DNA of 64,000 nucleotides from Elizabethkingia meningoseptica_A (GCF_045762675.1 NZ_JBJDLK010000007.1:1-64000); one strand, 5' to 3'; positions 25,184 through 34,742 are shown, counted from the first letter of the stretch. Notes: generated by a model not told the origin, from the letters alone. A program made the numbers and translations.

Positions 25184-25210
25184 AAATCCCCATTTATACG
25201 GGGATTTTTT
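25184..25210. terminator. Bidirectional terminator
   Basis: An 8-bp stem, AAATCCCC / GGGGATTT, with an 8-nt loop and a T-run. It lies between the converging TonB-like and S15 genes. Confidence 0.8.
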
Positions 25211-25226
25211 ATGAGGTAGTGAAACT

Positions 25227-27461
25227 TTATTTTTCGAGAATAGGGATCTCAATATAGCTGTTATTATACCATTTTATTTCCATAGGCGCTCCGGCATCCG
25301 CAATGGTTTCATCACTAACATCTTTTCCGCTGCCATAATTGACTTGATAGGCTGAGGATTTGTTGATACCTATTGCCACAAGCAGCTTGCTGCCTTTTAC
25401 TATTTTCTTTCCGACAAATACAGAATTAGAAACAGGAATCGTTTCTATTTTACCGGGCGTAAGGAGTTGTCTTTTCTCTCTGTTTTGGGCATAGCTGGCT
25501 CTTCCCAGATAATCGGATAAGTATAAGAGCTCACCATTTGGTTTTTGCTGAATCAGATATATGCTGATGTCTGCATCTTTTTTATTCAGCGCGGCTTTGA
25601 TCTGTGCTGTAAAAGCTCCGTTAATGATAATATCTTTATCTAATACTGCTGTTTGGAATACAATTCTGTTGTTAACAGCCATACTATCTTTTTCTGATTT
25701 GAAGTATACATTTTTTTCACCCCGTTTTTTCAGGTCAACTGTTTGTGGGACAAAGTCAGCTTTTTTAGGTTTTTCTTTATCTAAAACTAATTTTGCATCC
25801 GGTCCTTTTTTCAGGTACAGTTTCAATACTGAGTTATGGTTTTTTTCAAGATTAGGAGCATGGTACCATTCATTGGTCCCCATAATCTGCACATTGACTT
25901 TATCCTTCAGGAAATCTGGCTTTTGCTGGTCTTTCAGAATATAGTCAAACCACGCATATGCAATGTCGCTGATATTAATTTTGGCAACGGCATCTATATT
26001 ATATCCATTATATAAGGTATTAACGGCATAACTCTGTCCTCCAGCATGATCATACGGACCGATAATCAGGTAATGATTCGGGTTTTTATTATGTTGGTAA
26101 TGCTGTCTGAAATAATATAAAGCTCCAAGCTGGTCACCGTCATAAAAACCCGTTGTCGTAAGAATAGGGATATTTATTTTAGCGAAATCGTCTTTATAAG
26201 GAACCATTCTTTTCCAGTAATTATCATAACCAGGGTGATCCAGCCATCTCTGAAAGATTTTACTTGGATTGCCGCTTATGCTGTCTAATTTTCTAAATGA
26301 TTTTCCGCTTTTGTACCAGTCTTTATTTATAGCACCCCATTTTTCATAGTCTTTGAATTCCGGTTCATCTGTAAATTTATTGTTGGTAACATAGGTTATC
26401 CACTGCATCATGTAGCTCATAAATACATTATTGGTCATTGGGTAATCAATACCAATACCTACGGCTACCTGCGGAACGATGGTCTTTAAAGCAGGGTGCA
26501 GTTTCTTTGTTGCCGCCCATTGTCCAAAGCCTAAGTAGCTGCCGCCAATCATACCTACTTTTCCATTGGACCACGGCTGTTTGCTTATCCAGTCTATAAT
26601 ATCATAAGAATCTTCAGATTCATGTTCAAATGGCTCTATAGGGTCTGCGCTCGTTCTTTTCCCTCTTGCATTTGCTATAACACCTACATAACCATACTCT
26701 GCTGCTCTTTTACCCAACGCAATATCATAAAAACCGGCATAGATATTATTGGTATAAATAACTGGCAGGGGAGTATTAATCCCTTTTTTCCGGACAATTG
26801 TTAAGGTAATATTTCCGCCTTTTGATGTTTTTAAGTCAAAAGATTCAATAGTGTATCTTTCATTTTCTTTAGCGGATAATATTTTTAATGATCCGGATTT
26901 AACAGCGGCAAAAACTTTGTAATTTAAATAGGCTATACTAAGGTTAACAGCTGCATTATAACTGATACTATCATTTGACTGCTGGGTTAATAACTTATTA
27001 AACTTATTTCTGTTCACCTGAATACTTTCATCAAACATATCGGCAATACGAAATGCATATTTTTCTGAAAGTCCCGAATATTTCTTGTTAAAAGCTGATT
27101 CCAGAGCCTGAGGAAACCCAATTTTCTGATTATTTTCTGACTCTTTAGCCATAGCATATATTTCATATGCAATCAGCTTAACGCTGGCATTATTAATACC
27201 GGCATAAGCTGTTCTGTATTCATTTATGGTTGCTATTGCTTTTGGATAATTACCTGCCACAATTTCCAGTTTGGAAAGTTTGTCCAATGAATCTACTTTT
27301 TCAGAGTTCTTATATGCAGGGATAATCTTAGAAGTAAGATTCATTAGATTTTTTTCCAGAAGCACTGAATCAGATACAGCATTTTTTGGGAAAAAAAACT
27401 TCTGGGCTAATAACATATTACTGCATAATGCCACAGTAAATAATAGTATTATTCTTTTCAT
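25227..27461 (-). CDS. Exported CocE/NonD family hydrolase (X-Pro dipeptidyl-peptidase S15 type)
   Basis: 744 residues with a signal peptide (ALCSNMLLAQK). In order: an N-terminal helical extension (about 20-190) not found in minimal CocE enzymes; an alpha/beta-hydrolase domain with the nucleophile Ser in GMIGGSYLGFGQ; likely catalytic Asp in GFYDGDQLGA and His in GPYDHAGGQ; and a C-terminal jelly-roll (XPDC) domain from about 560. The family includes cocaine esterase, alpha-amino-acid ester hydrolases and X-prolyl peptidases. The exact substrate is not readable. Probably periplasmic. A separate transcript between terminators. Confidence 0.9.
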   Translation of the reverse strand: MKRIILLFTVALCSNMLLAQKFFFPKNAVSDSVLLEKNLMNLTSKIIPAYKNSEKVDSLDKLSKLEIVAGNYPKAIATINEYRTAYAGINNASVKLIAYEIYAMAKESENNQKIGFPQALESAFNKKYSGLSEKYAFRIADMFDESIQVNRNKFNKLLTQQSNDSISYNAAVNLSIAYLNYKVFAAVKSGSLKILSAKENERYTIESFDLKTSKGGNITLTIVRKKGINTPLPVIYTNNIYAGFYDIALGKRAAEYGYVGVIANARGKRTSADPIEPFEHESEDSYDIIDWISKQPWSNGKVGMIGGSYLGFGQWAATKKLHPALKTIVPQVAVGIGIDYPMTNNVFMSYMMQWITYVTNNKFTDEPEFKDYEKWGAINKDWYKSGKSFRKLDSISGNPSKIFQRWLDHPGYDNYWKRMVPYKDDFAKINIPILTTTGFYDGDQLGALYYFRQHYQHNKNPNHYLIIGPYDHAGGQSYAVNTLYNGYNIDAVAKINISDIAYAWFDYILKDQQKPDFLKDKVNVQIMGTNEWYHAPNLEKNHNSVLKLYLKKGPDAKLVLDKEKPKKADFVPQTVDLKKRGEKNVYFKSEKDSMAVNNRIVFQTAVLDKDIIINGAFTAQIKAALNKKDADISIYLIQQKPNGELLYLSDYLGRASYAQNREKRQLLTPGKIETIPVSNSVFVGKKIVKGSKLLVAIGINKSSAYQVNYGSGKDVSDETIADAGAPMEIKWYNNSYIEIPILEK

Positions 27462-27530
27462 TGTACACGATTTGGTGATATAAATTTTACCGCCCGAAGA
27501 TAATTCAAATTTCCTTATGTATGCTATATT

Positions 27531-29879
27531 TTATTTCAAAGAAAGCTGTACTGTTACGGGTTGCTGATTGCGTATGGCTTCTACTTTTACAGAGCCTTTC
27601 CAACGGGATAACTGATAGATTTTTAATAAGTCACCAGGTTTTATAACCTCAGCTCCGTCCATTGTTCTTATCACATCTTTTTCTTGTAGCCCGGCCGATT
27701 TTATAGGACTGTTGGCTTCTAATTTTACAATAATGGCTCCATTTTCGTCCGGAAGGCCATAAGCAGATCTTTCTCCCAAACCTTCTACCGATTTAATGAC
27801 TGCATTTAGAAAATTGATACTTGTTGCATTTTTTCCGTTTCCGCTATTGTCTATGAGGACAGGCAATGGGGGCTGTGCTGCAATTTTTTTAAGTCGCGGT
27901 AGCTGTACACCAAATTCATTCATAGGGAAGTTTTTAAAGCCTATCTGTAAAGCCGGACTGCTCTGGTGTATGGTGTAGTTTCCTGTTGCAGGACTTATAA
28001 AATTCGGACTTCCGGAAATACTATGTTTGTCAGTGCCTCTTTTTTGAGCATTCTGGAGGGCTTCTGAATCAGGAAACAGGTTATAGTCAATATGATCTCC
28101 CCAATAATTAATACCAATAGGGGCATAAGGAGTCATTACAATATTGTGCATAAATTGATCTTCACTGTTTTTAAACCATACATGCGGGTGAAAGCTGTTG
28201 TTAAGAATAATATTGTTCTCGACTCTGCGTTTAAAACCTTCTCTTAGTTTCAGACCTCCATTAAGACAAACATTATTGTAAATATAGTAGTTGGACGAAC
28301 CATCGTCTAAATCGATATCCCATCCGTGATCACAACGAAATCTGTTGTTGCGGAGTATTGTGGTTTCCTGTGCGTCCAATAGTATAAGTTCCGGATGTTT
28401 GGCAACCAGGCTGTCCATGTATTTCCTGGAAGGGCTCCAGAAGCGGTCTCTTCCCCATGAGTTAAAAGCACCATGATCACCGGTTTCCAGTACTGTATTA
28501 AATACATCATTGAACTCGATAATATGCCCGCCAAATGCTCCGTCACCAATATTAATACCAGCTCTGGGCGTATTATAAATACTGTTATGTCTTACCGTTA
28601 TTCCGGAGGATATATCTATTTCAACCCCTGCCGATTGTTTTTCAATCTGTCCTATATCATGAATCAAGTTGTTTTCAGCAATTGATTGCTGTGGATAGTT
28701 ATTGGATTTTGGTCCCGGAGTTTTATCCAGCTGATTATAAGGAATATAATCTTCATATCGAAATGAAGGAGAACGTACCGCATTGGCTTCCCCGACAAAA
28801 GCAATTCCGCTTGCTCCGATTTCGCTGATAAGGTTGCCGCTAATCACGTTATTTTTACTGTAGCCGCTTAGCATAATAGCATTGCCTCCCAAACCGGTAA
28901 ACTTACAGTCTGTAATTTTTATATTCTGGGAATTATCAAGTAAAATACTACCACCGCGGTAAATAGTCCAGTCACTTCTTAGTAATGGTTCTTTAGTATC
29001 CATAAAGCTGCGCTCATTATGACGGAAACTAATATTTTTGATTTCAATATTCGTTATTGGAGCATCGGAAGTCCCTTTTATTTCGATACTATTTTTGAAA
29101 CGGGATACTTCTATTTTTGCTTTTGACAAATCTGTACCGGTAGCAGGGTAATAGTACAAGAGGTTCTTTTGTCTGTCCAGGAACCATTCTCCGGGGGCAT
29201 CCAGTTCTTCAAAAATATTTTCTACAAAACGGTATTTTTTATGCAGTGGAGCAGGTCTGTTATTTTGCCAGCCTCCTTCCATTTTGAGATCTCCTTTTTC
29301 ATCTGCTCCTGTGATCAGATAATGAAGCCCGCCCCATTCACCGGCATGAAGTGCATGAATATAACCTCCTGACGGATTATTCCATTTCTTTACCCGTTCC
29401 AGGGAAATAGCATCGGCGGCTGTACCGTTAAAAACTCTTGCTTTGGAATCATAATTCGGATACCGTGCAAGTACTTGTAGTTTGTCATTTACAAAAAGGC
29501 GTTCGAAAATAGTGCCTTGTGGTATTGGAGTAACATAAATTCCGTCCCGGAAGGGAGTCCATTTTGGTTTTAATAATTGTCCTGCACTTATAACGGCCTG
29601 TTCACCCGGATAAGAAGAGATGAGAAGTGATTTGGTAGTGAGATTCTGTAAAGTAATGGTCTTTTGTAGGTAATAAGTACCCTTTCTCAGAAAGATTGTA
29701 ATGTCTTTTCCTTTTATTTTTCCCAGTTCAGCTATTGCACGTTCCGGAGTTTTGAATGGTTTGTTTAATGTTCCGGCGTAAGAATCATCACCGTTAACGG
29801 ATACGTATATCCTGGTTTGCGCAAAATTAATTGTAACCCCGAATAAACAGAGTAACAATAAAAAAGTTGTTTTTTTCAT
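27531..29879 (-). CDS. Exported right-handed beta-helix protein with C-terminal PDZ domain
   Basis: 782 residues with a signal peptide (CLFGVTINFAQT). It starts with YVSVNGDDSYAGTLNKPFKT, the usual opening of secreted parallel beta-helix carbohydrate-active proteins. Many rungs follow (for example NIEIKNISFRHNE, NVISGNLISEIGASGI, GITVRHNSIYNTPRAG), to about 650. Residues about 690-782 form a PDZ-like domain (IVKLEANSPIKSAGLQEKDVI, with GAEVIKPGDLLKIY). The helix may be a glycan lyase or glycosidase (several GH and PL families use this fold), but no family can be assigned by eye. The PDZ fusion is uncommon for such enzymes. Confidence 0.75.
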   Translation of the reverse strand: MKKTTFLLLLCLFGVTINFAQTRIYVSVNGDDSYAGTLNKPFKTPERAIAELGKIKGKDITIFLRKGTYYLQKTITLQNLTTKSLLISSYPGEQAVISAGQLLKPKWTPFRDGIYVTPIPQGTIFERLFVNDKLQVLARYPNYDSKARVFNGTAADAISLERVKKWNNPSGGYIHALHAGEWGGLHYLITGADEKGDLKMEGGWQNNRPAPLHKKYRFVENIFEELDAPGEWFLDRQKNLLYYYPATGTDLSKAKIEVSRFKNSIEIKGTSDAPITNIEIKNISFRHNERSFMDTKEPLLRSDWTIYRGGSILLDNSQNIKITDCKFTGLGGNAIMLSGYSKNNVISGNLISEIGASGIAFVGEANAVRSPSFRYEDYIPYNQLDKTPGPKSNNYPQQSIAENNLIHDIGQIEKQSAGVEIDISSGITVRHNSIYNTPRAGINIGDGAFGGHIIEFNDVFNTVLETGDHGAFNSWGRDRFWSPSRKYMDSLVAKHPELILLDAQETTILRNNRFRCDHGWDIDLDDGSSNYYIYNNVCLNGGLKLREGFKRRVENNIILNNSFHPHVWFKNSEDQFMHNIVMTPYAPIGINYWGDHIDYNLFPDSEALQNAQKRGTDKHSISGSPNFISPATGNYTIHQSSPALQIGFKNFPMNEFGVQLPRLKKIAAQPPLPVLIDNSGNGKNATSINFLNAVIKSVEGLGERSAYGLPDENGAIIVKLEANSPIKSAGLQEKDVIRTMDGAEVIKPGDLLKIYQLSRWKGSVKVEAIRNQQPVTVQLSLK

Positions 29880-30031
29880 GGTCTAAAGTGATGTTTTTCA
29901 GTAAATATACTATAATAATTTTGTTTTGTATTTTATTTTTCACTGTTGTTACCATGATAGAACATATTATAAATACCTCTTCTTTTAGCATCTTATACCT
30001 GGTGGAGAATCAAAAATTTATAAATAAAAAA

Positions 30032-30051
30032 AGCCCCGGATTTCCGGGGCT
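30032..30051 (-). terminator. Terminator of the small Lys-rich protein gene
   Basis: A 9-bp stem, AGCCCCGGA / TCCGGGGCT. On the minus strand it is followed by a T-run (A-run at 30026-30032 on the plus strand). It lies 16 nt past the stop at 30068. Confidence 0.85.
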
Positions 30052-30067
30052 GTTAATTAAACTGTTA

Positions 30068-30280
30068 TTACTTAGATTTTGCCGGTGTCTTTTCCTGTTT
30101 AGGCGTCACCACTTTTTCTGATTTTTTCTCCTTGGATCCTTGATCTTTCATTTCTTTTTTAGAATGATCCTTCATTTCCTTTTTAGCAGGTTCCGTTTTT
30201 TTCTGAGCAGGAGTTGTCTGTTGTGCGCTTGCAAAGCCTAATCCTAAAACCAGAGACAATGCCATTAGTGTGTTTTTCAT
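30068..30280 (-). CDS. Small exported Lys/Glu-rich protein
   Basis: 70 residues: signal peptide (ALSLVLGLGFASAQ, cleavage near 19-20), then a low-complexity tail of Lys, Glu, Pro and Thr with repeats of KKEMKD (twice) and KxEK motifs. It is likely disordered and periplasmic. Such short charged proteins are common in Chryseobacterium-type genomes; no function is known. It has its own terminator. Confidence 0.7.
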   Translation of the reverse strand: MKNTLMALSLVLGLGFASAQQTTPAQKKTEPAKKEMKDHSKKEMKDQGSKEKKSEKVVTPKQEKTPAKSK

Positions 30281-30418
30281 TGTAATAAAATTTTTAATGT
30301 TAGTACTACGAACCTACAAAGAATTTCAATATATTTTTATGTGTAATGAGTTGTTTAACTGTAAATTAACGATTTTAAGAATAGTTTGGCGGATATTAAA
30401 AACAGATTAAAAGATCTT

Positions 30419-31321
30419 TTAAGAAATAGCTGATGCTGAACGCTGAATAGGTAAAAGGATCTTCTTAAGCGCTGCAATTTCTGAATCTGCTAATGGTTTT
30501 AGCGGACTTCTGAGCATGCCTCCATCTTCTCCAATAATATTTAATCCTGCTTTAACAGCTCTTGGCAGACCTTTGGCTACAATGAATTTTAATAAATCAA
30601 ACTGCTCATAAAATAATTTTTGAGCCGTTATCAGATCATTATTCTGAACAGCCTGATATAGTTCAATGTTCAGTTCGGGAATAAGGTTGGTAGCTGCTGT
30701 ACACCAGCCTGTAGCGCCAGCTGCAAATGCTGCTAAGGCCAATGGATTAGAGCCATTGTAGAAAGCAACATCATCTCCTAGTTCTTTTTTCAGGTAATGC
30801 ATACGCTGTACATCTCCGGTACTTTCTTTAATCATGGTGACATTCGGAATTTCCAGTAAACGTTTCAACAAGGCAGGAGACATGTCTACACCGCTGGTAG
30901 CGGGATTGTTGTATGCCATGATAGGAATGGAGATCCTGGAAGCTACAGCATCATAATGCTGTACAATTTCGTCATCGGTTAACTTCCAGTAGCTCATAGG
31001 AATAATCATAACTGCTGTTGCCCCTGCTTTTTCTGCAAATTGTGCGTGGTAGATCGTATCTTCTGTTGTAAGATTGGATACGCCCACCAGTATTGGAACG
31101 CGGCCGGATACCTGATGGATTGTGGCTTCGGTAACGGCTTCTTTTTCTTCATCAGACAGATAGGGCATGACCCCTGTGCTTCCTAATGGTGCAACGGCAT
31201 GAGAACCTGAAGTAACCAGGCGCTCTACAAGTTTTCTGAATAAAGGAATATTTACTTTTTCCTGTTCATCAAACGGGGTAATGGGGTAGGCGATAATACC
31301 TTTGAATGGATTATTGTTCAT
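30419..31321 (-). CDS. DHDPS/N-acetylneuraminate lyase family aldolase
   Basis: 300 residues, TIM-barrel class I aldolase. The Schiff-base Lys165 is visible in TMIKES and the catalytic Tyr137 in AYNNPATSG. The substrate loop is LGSTGVMPYLSDEE; the usual Glu after GTTG (GE) is Val-Met here, so it is not a standard DapA. It could be a neuraminate lyase or a dehydratase/aldolase for another keto-acid. Together with the cupin 19 nt upstream it forms a two-gene operon divergent from a MocR regulator. A sialidase gene lies 2 kb away, which makes sialic acid one possible substrate, though kinase and epimerase genes are missing. Confidence 0.85.
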   Translation of the reverse strand: MNNNPFKGIIAYPITPFDEQEKVNIPLFRKLVERLVTSGSHAVAPLGSTGVMPYLSDEEKEAVTEATIHQVSGRVPILVGVSNLTTEDTIYHAQFAEKAGATAVMIIPMSYWKLTDDEIVQHYDAVASRISIPIMAYNNPATSGVDMSPALLKRLLEIPNVTMIKESTGDVQRMHYLKKELGDDVAFYNGSNPLALAAFAAGATGWCTAATNLIPELNIELYQAVQNNDLITAQKLFYEQFDLLKFIVAKGLPRAVKAGLNIIGEDGGMLRSPLKPLADSEIAALKKILLPIQRSASAIS

Positions 31322-31340
31322 TTTGTATTTTTTAATGGGA

Positions 31341-31811
31341 TTATAAATCTCTTCCTTCCTCTTCCCGAAGTGCTACTCCTAAATTCTGTAACTGCGGGGC
31401 ATTTTCACAGGCGATATATTTCGCCGATTCGGTATGACTTGTATTCTGATGTCTGTGCCATGCCCATGACGGGATATAGACAGCGTCTCCGGCTTCCCAT
31501 TCTACACGTTCGTCTTCCACTTCTGTCCAGCCTTTTCCCTCTATTACATAAAGAACTGTTTCATAAGTATGACGGTGGCGGTTGGTTAGCTGTCCCGGCA
31601 ATAAACCACCAATGGTCATACTTACATTTTTACTCGGAAGATCCACAAAGAAAACAGGGTGTTTTCTTTCTGTAGAAAACTGGTCGTGTACACCTGCTTT
31701 TTCAACATTTTTATGAATTAGATGGGTTGGTTTTACATACACAGGTCTTGCAAAGGTCTGGTGAAAATCTTTTGAGCTGAATTGTTTTTTAGGGTCTTGT
31801 GTGTTTGACAT
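31341..31811 (-). CDS. Cupin domain protein
   Basis: 156 residues, single cupin barrel. Motif 1 is visible as NRHRHTYETVLYVIEGKGWTEVED (two His and a Glu), and motif 2 as GDAVYIPSWAWHRHQN with the last metal His. It is predicted to be a metal-binding cytoplasmic enzyme or sugar-acid binding protein; no signal peptide. It is the first gene of the operon with the aldolase, starting next to a TAnnTTTG element. The reaction is unknown. Pairing with an aldolase suggests handling of the same small acid. Confidence 0.8.
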   Translation of the reverse strand: MSNTQDPKKQFSSKDFHQTFARPVYVKPTHLIHKNVEKAGVHDQFSTERKHPVFFVDLPSKNVSMTIGGLLPGQLTNRHRHTYETVLYVIEGKGWTEVEDERVEWEAGDAVYIPSWAWHRHQNTSHTESAKYIACENAPQLQNLGVALREEEGRDL

Positions 31812-31841
31812 AATTGAAATTTTTTATCGTTTTATGCAGTA

Positions 31842-31910
31842 TTGCATTACAAAAGTATCGTACATTTGGACTATTAAAATGATACAGTTTTTATAATTTA
31901 AACTAGTCCA
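31842..31910. promoter_or_regulatory. Divergent promoter/operator between cupin operon and MocR gene
   Basis: Plus strand: TTG at 31842-31844, 16 nt, then TACATTTG at 31861-31868, serving mocR. Minus strand: TACTTTTG (31857-31850), serving the cupin gene. An inverted repeat, TGGACTA (31867-31873) / TAGTCCA (31904-31910), overlaps the mocR promoter and leader and is a candidate MocR binding site. Confidence 0.5.
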
Positions 31911-31911
31911 G

Positions 31912-33330
31912 ATGTTGAGACCTTGGAAATTAGAACTACATATAGACAACCAGTCAGATAAAGCTGTTTATATTCAAATTGCAGATGCTATTATTGCTGA
32001 TATACAGTCAGGGCGCTTAAAAAAAGGAACAGCACTTCCGGGAAGTAGAAAACTTGCGGGAGACCTGCATCTGAACAGAAATACAATTGTAGAGGCATTA
32101 AATGTATTACTGAATGAAGGCTGGCTTATCTCTAAAGAACGAAAAGGAACTTTCGTATCAGATATTTTACCAATTGTGGATAAAAAAAAGCTGCAGGACG
32201 AAAATCTGCAGGAACGAAGTAAAATAACAGATGTATATCGTATTCAGTTTGATGACGGGCATCCGGATAGTAAGATTGCGCCTGTTGCAGAACTGGCAAG
32301 GGCATACCGCCAGATCTTCAGCCGGAAAGCAAAATGGCAAATGATGGGGTATAGTGACGAATATGGTGATGTGGAATTTAGGAAAGCAATTGTTCAGATG
32401 CTGAACCATCAGCGTGGAATGAAGACCGATGAATATTCAATTTGTGTTACAAGAGGCAGCCAGATGGCCATGTATCTTACAGCACAATGTCTTTTTGAAC
32501 AAGGTGATTTTGTTATAGTGGAAGATCCGGGATATAAACCTGCATGGAAAGCTTTTGAAAACTCAGGCGCCAGGATATTGCCTGTGAATGTGGATAGGGA
32601 AGGATTGTTAATTGACGAGGTTTTAAGACATCTGCAATCAGGGAAAAAAATAAAAGCGATTTATACAACACCCCATCATCAGTATCCTACCACAGTAACA
32701 TTAAGCCTGCAACGGCGGCTGGAGCTGATCCGCTTATCTAATGAATATGGATTTGTAATTATTGAAGATGATTATGATAATGAATTTCATTACGGGTATC
32801 GTCCGGTTTTACCATTATCCAGTTATGCAGAATTAAAGAATTATGTCTATATCGGGACCATGAGTAAGGTTGTGGCGCCGGCATTAAGAATAGGGTACCT
32901 CGTCTGTAACGACCAAAGCTTTATGGAAAAAATAGGTTCTTTAAGGAAGATTATCGATGTTCAGGGAGATGCTATTATGGAGCAGGCAGTTTTGCAGCTT
33001 ATAAGTGATGGTACGATTAAGCGGCACCTGAAAAAGGCTACTCATTTTTATAAAGCAAAAAGAGATGCTACGGCTAAGCTGTTGAAAAAATATATGAGTG
33101 ATAAGGTGCAGTATAGTATTCCTGAAGGAGGTCTGGCTTTCTGGATTCTTCCGGAAAAAGAGACTGACTGGAAAAAAATATCAGCTGAGATGAAGAAAAA
33201 AGGAATCCGTATTGCGGCTTTAGATCATTATAGTGAAGAAAAAAAAGTGAGGGGAGTACGGTTGAGTTATGGCTCAGTTTCCGAAGAACAATTAGAAGAG
33301 GGCATAAGAGAACTGTCACAATTCTTATAG
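31912..33330 (+). CDS. MocR-type (GntR-HTH plus aminotransferase-like) regulator
   Basis: 472 residues. The N-terminal winged HTH of the GntR family (about 15-80: VYIQIADAIIADIQSGRLKKGTALPGSRKLA, then LNRNTIVEALN) is joined to a fold-type I aminotransferase domain (about 120-472). The PLP Lys is in GTMSKVVAPALRIGYL; DDYDNEFHY supplies the cofactor Asp. MocR proteins sense PLP adducts of amino acids or amines. It is divergent from the cupin-aldolase operon with a shared 100-nt region, so it probably controls that operon and itself. A PLP-linked sensor suggests an amino-acid-derived effector, which argues against a pure sialic-acid operon. Confidence 0.9.
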   Translation: MLRPWKLELHIDNQSDKAVYIQIADAIIADIQSGRLKKGTALPGSRKLAGDLHLNRNTIVEALNVLLNEGWLISKERKGTFVSDILPIVDKKKLQDENLQERSKITDVYRIQFDDGHPDSKIAPVAELARAYRQIFSRKAKWQMMGYSDEYGDVEFRKAIVQMLNHQRGMKTDEYSICVTRGSQMAMYLTAQCLFEQGDFVIVEDPGYKPAWKAFENSGARILPVNVDREGLLIDEVLRHLQSGKKIKAIYTTPHHQYPTTVTLSLQRRLELIRLSNEYGFVIIEDDYDNEFHYGYRPVLPLSSYAELKNYVYIGTMSKVVAPALRIGYLVCNDQSFMEKIGSLRKIIDVQGDAIMEQAVLQLISDGTIKRHLKKATHFYKAKRDATAKLLKKYMSDKVQYSIPEGGLAFWILPEKETDWKKISAEMKKKGIRIAALDHYSEEKKVRGVRLSYGSVSEEQLEEGIRELSQFL

Positions 33331-33411
33331 AGAAAAAGTCCCCGTTGTAATGTAATTAACAGTACAACTATATTGTTTGAAAAATTATCAGAATTTAAAT
33401 ATCCAGTAAAA

Positions 33412-33531
33412 ATGAATCAAAAGAATAAAGCCGGCAATTTGAGTTATTCACTAACCTCAGTACTAAAATACGTTGTTAATGGCGAAAATGAATGTGTCCG
33501 GAATAATTCAGAATACACTGTTTTTATTTAG
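33412..33531 (+). CDS. Possible small protein (39 residues)
   Basis: ATG to TAG frame of 39 codons starting MNQKNKAGNLSYSLTSVLKY, in the gap after mocR, overlapping the 3' end of the sialidase gene by 8 nt in convergent orientation. It has one Cys, no GG leader and no recognised family. The coding nature is uncertain. The gap 33331-33411 shows nothing else. Confidence 0.25.
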   Translation: MNQKNKAGNLSYSLTSVLKYVVNGENECVRNNSEYTVFI

Positions 33532-34549
33532 CAATACTGAAATCTGTATATACCATATCCTTATAGTCATCGGATTCATAAAGCAATCCGATTTTATTTT
33601 TAGAAACAGGTGTCATCACTGAGTAGCCAGCGCTTCCTTTTTCTATTATTTTATGGGTATTCCATGTTTTCCCCAGATCTCTGCTTATTTTAATTCCAAG
33701 TTTTTCCCGTTTATCAGGAGAATGCAGGTTACTAAATATAATATTGTTGTTATAAATCAGGGTAGAGGCATTACAGGTTGGATCTTCCAGTTGTTTTTCA
33801 GGATAGGAAGTCCAGTCTTTTCCTTTATTTTCTGATATGAAAAATTTACGGAATCCCAGATTTTGAACCCGTGCATTTAAAAGCCATTTTCCGTTTGGTA
33901 ATTCAACGATGTTCGTTTCATCCGCCTTTTCTGCTACGACAGGATTTCGGAACCATGATTTTCCATGATCTTTGCTTCCAAATACATAAACGCCATCATG
34001 TAACCGGACCATAGTGTTTAAAATCCAGCCTTCTTTTGTCTGGAAACCTCTTCCTGAAGTGATAAATTTAAAATCATTTCGCCACTCTTCAGGAGCTATT
34101 TCGCTTGTAATATCAACCGGTTTGCTCCAGGTTTTTCCATTGTCCCCGCTTTTAATATACTGGAAGCGGTATTGTGTTTTGGAAACAGCATGATTCATAT
34201 AGTTATAAAAAAGAAATACTTCTTTTGTAATATGATCGGTTACCATAGAAACATCGGATGCGGATTCTTTTTCCGGAAAATCGATAATCCGTTTAGCAGG
34301 GGACCAGGTTTTTCCTTTATCATTACTAATGCGGATTACAACATTAATGTCTGTATTATTATTTAAATCTGCACATGAGGGTATCCGTTCATCAGCTGCC
34401 GCAATTAAGCTTCCGTTTGGTGTTGTAACAAGGCTGGGAATCCGGTAGCATGATACTTTATTTTGTTGTTTGCTGGTAAATAGTATCTGTTTATTTTGAG
34501 CCAACCCCAGTACCGGGAGTAATACAGAAAGAAATAAAAAACTTTTCAT
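33524..34549 (-). CDS. Exported sialidase (GH33-type exo-alpha-sialidase)
   Basis: 341 residues with a signal peptide (LLPVLGLAQN). The six-bladed propeller hallmarks are present: the YRIPSL motif carrying the first Arg of the triad, the acid/base Asp region AADERIPSCADLNNNTD, and five Asp-box-like repeats (SNDKGKTW, SGDNGKTW, SKDHGKSW, SENKGKDW, SRDLGKTW). It should release terminal sialic acids from glycoconjugates outside the cell. Lone catalytic domain without lectin modules. It is separated from the aldolase operon by mocR but may supply a related substrate. Confidence 0.85.
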   Translation of the reverse strand: MKSFLFLSVLLPVLGLAQNKQILFTSKQQNKVSCYRIPSLVTTPNGSLIAAADERIPSCADLNNNTDINVVIRISNDKGKTWSPAKRIIDFPEKESASDVSMVTDHITKEVFLFYNYMNHAVSKTQYRFQYIKSGDNGKTWSKPVDITSEIAPEEWRNDFKFITSGRGFQTKEGWILNTMVRLHDGVYVFGSKDHGKSWFRNPVVAEKADETNIVELPNGKWLLNARVQNLGFRKFFISENKGKDWTSYPEKQLEDPTCNASTLIYNNNIIFSNLHSPDKREKLGIKISRDLGKTWNTHKIIEKGSAGYSVMTPVSKNKIGLLYESDDYKDMVYTDFSIAK

Positions 34550-34705
34550 TCTATAAAACTATAAAAATTTAATTTGTCTAAGATGCTTATAAATAGATCT
34601 TATAGAAAGTAAATTCCCTCTTTATATCTTAATATATTCTTCATTAATTTAGAGGGATAAGCTCTTAAATCAGAAGATCTATTTTAATTCTTCCATGAAT
34701 AAAAA

Positions 34706-34727
34706 CAGCACAGAGAATTCTGTGCTG
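34706..34727 (-). terminator. Cassette terminator C
   Basis: A 9-bp stem, CAGCACAGA / TCTGTGCTG. On the minus strand a T-run follows (A-run at 34701-34705). It lies 16 nt past the stop of the 237-residue gene. It is near-identical to the hairpins at 37115-37141 and 38750-38774. Confidence 0.85.
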
Positions 34728-34742
34728 CAGTTGCTGTTAAAA

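Noticed and set aside
30419..34549. A complete sialic acid utilisation operon
   Set aside because: A sialidase and a lyase-type aldolase are present, but no transporter, epimerase, kinase or deaminase, and the regulator is MocR type; only a possible link is retained.
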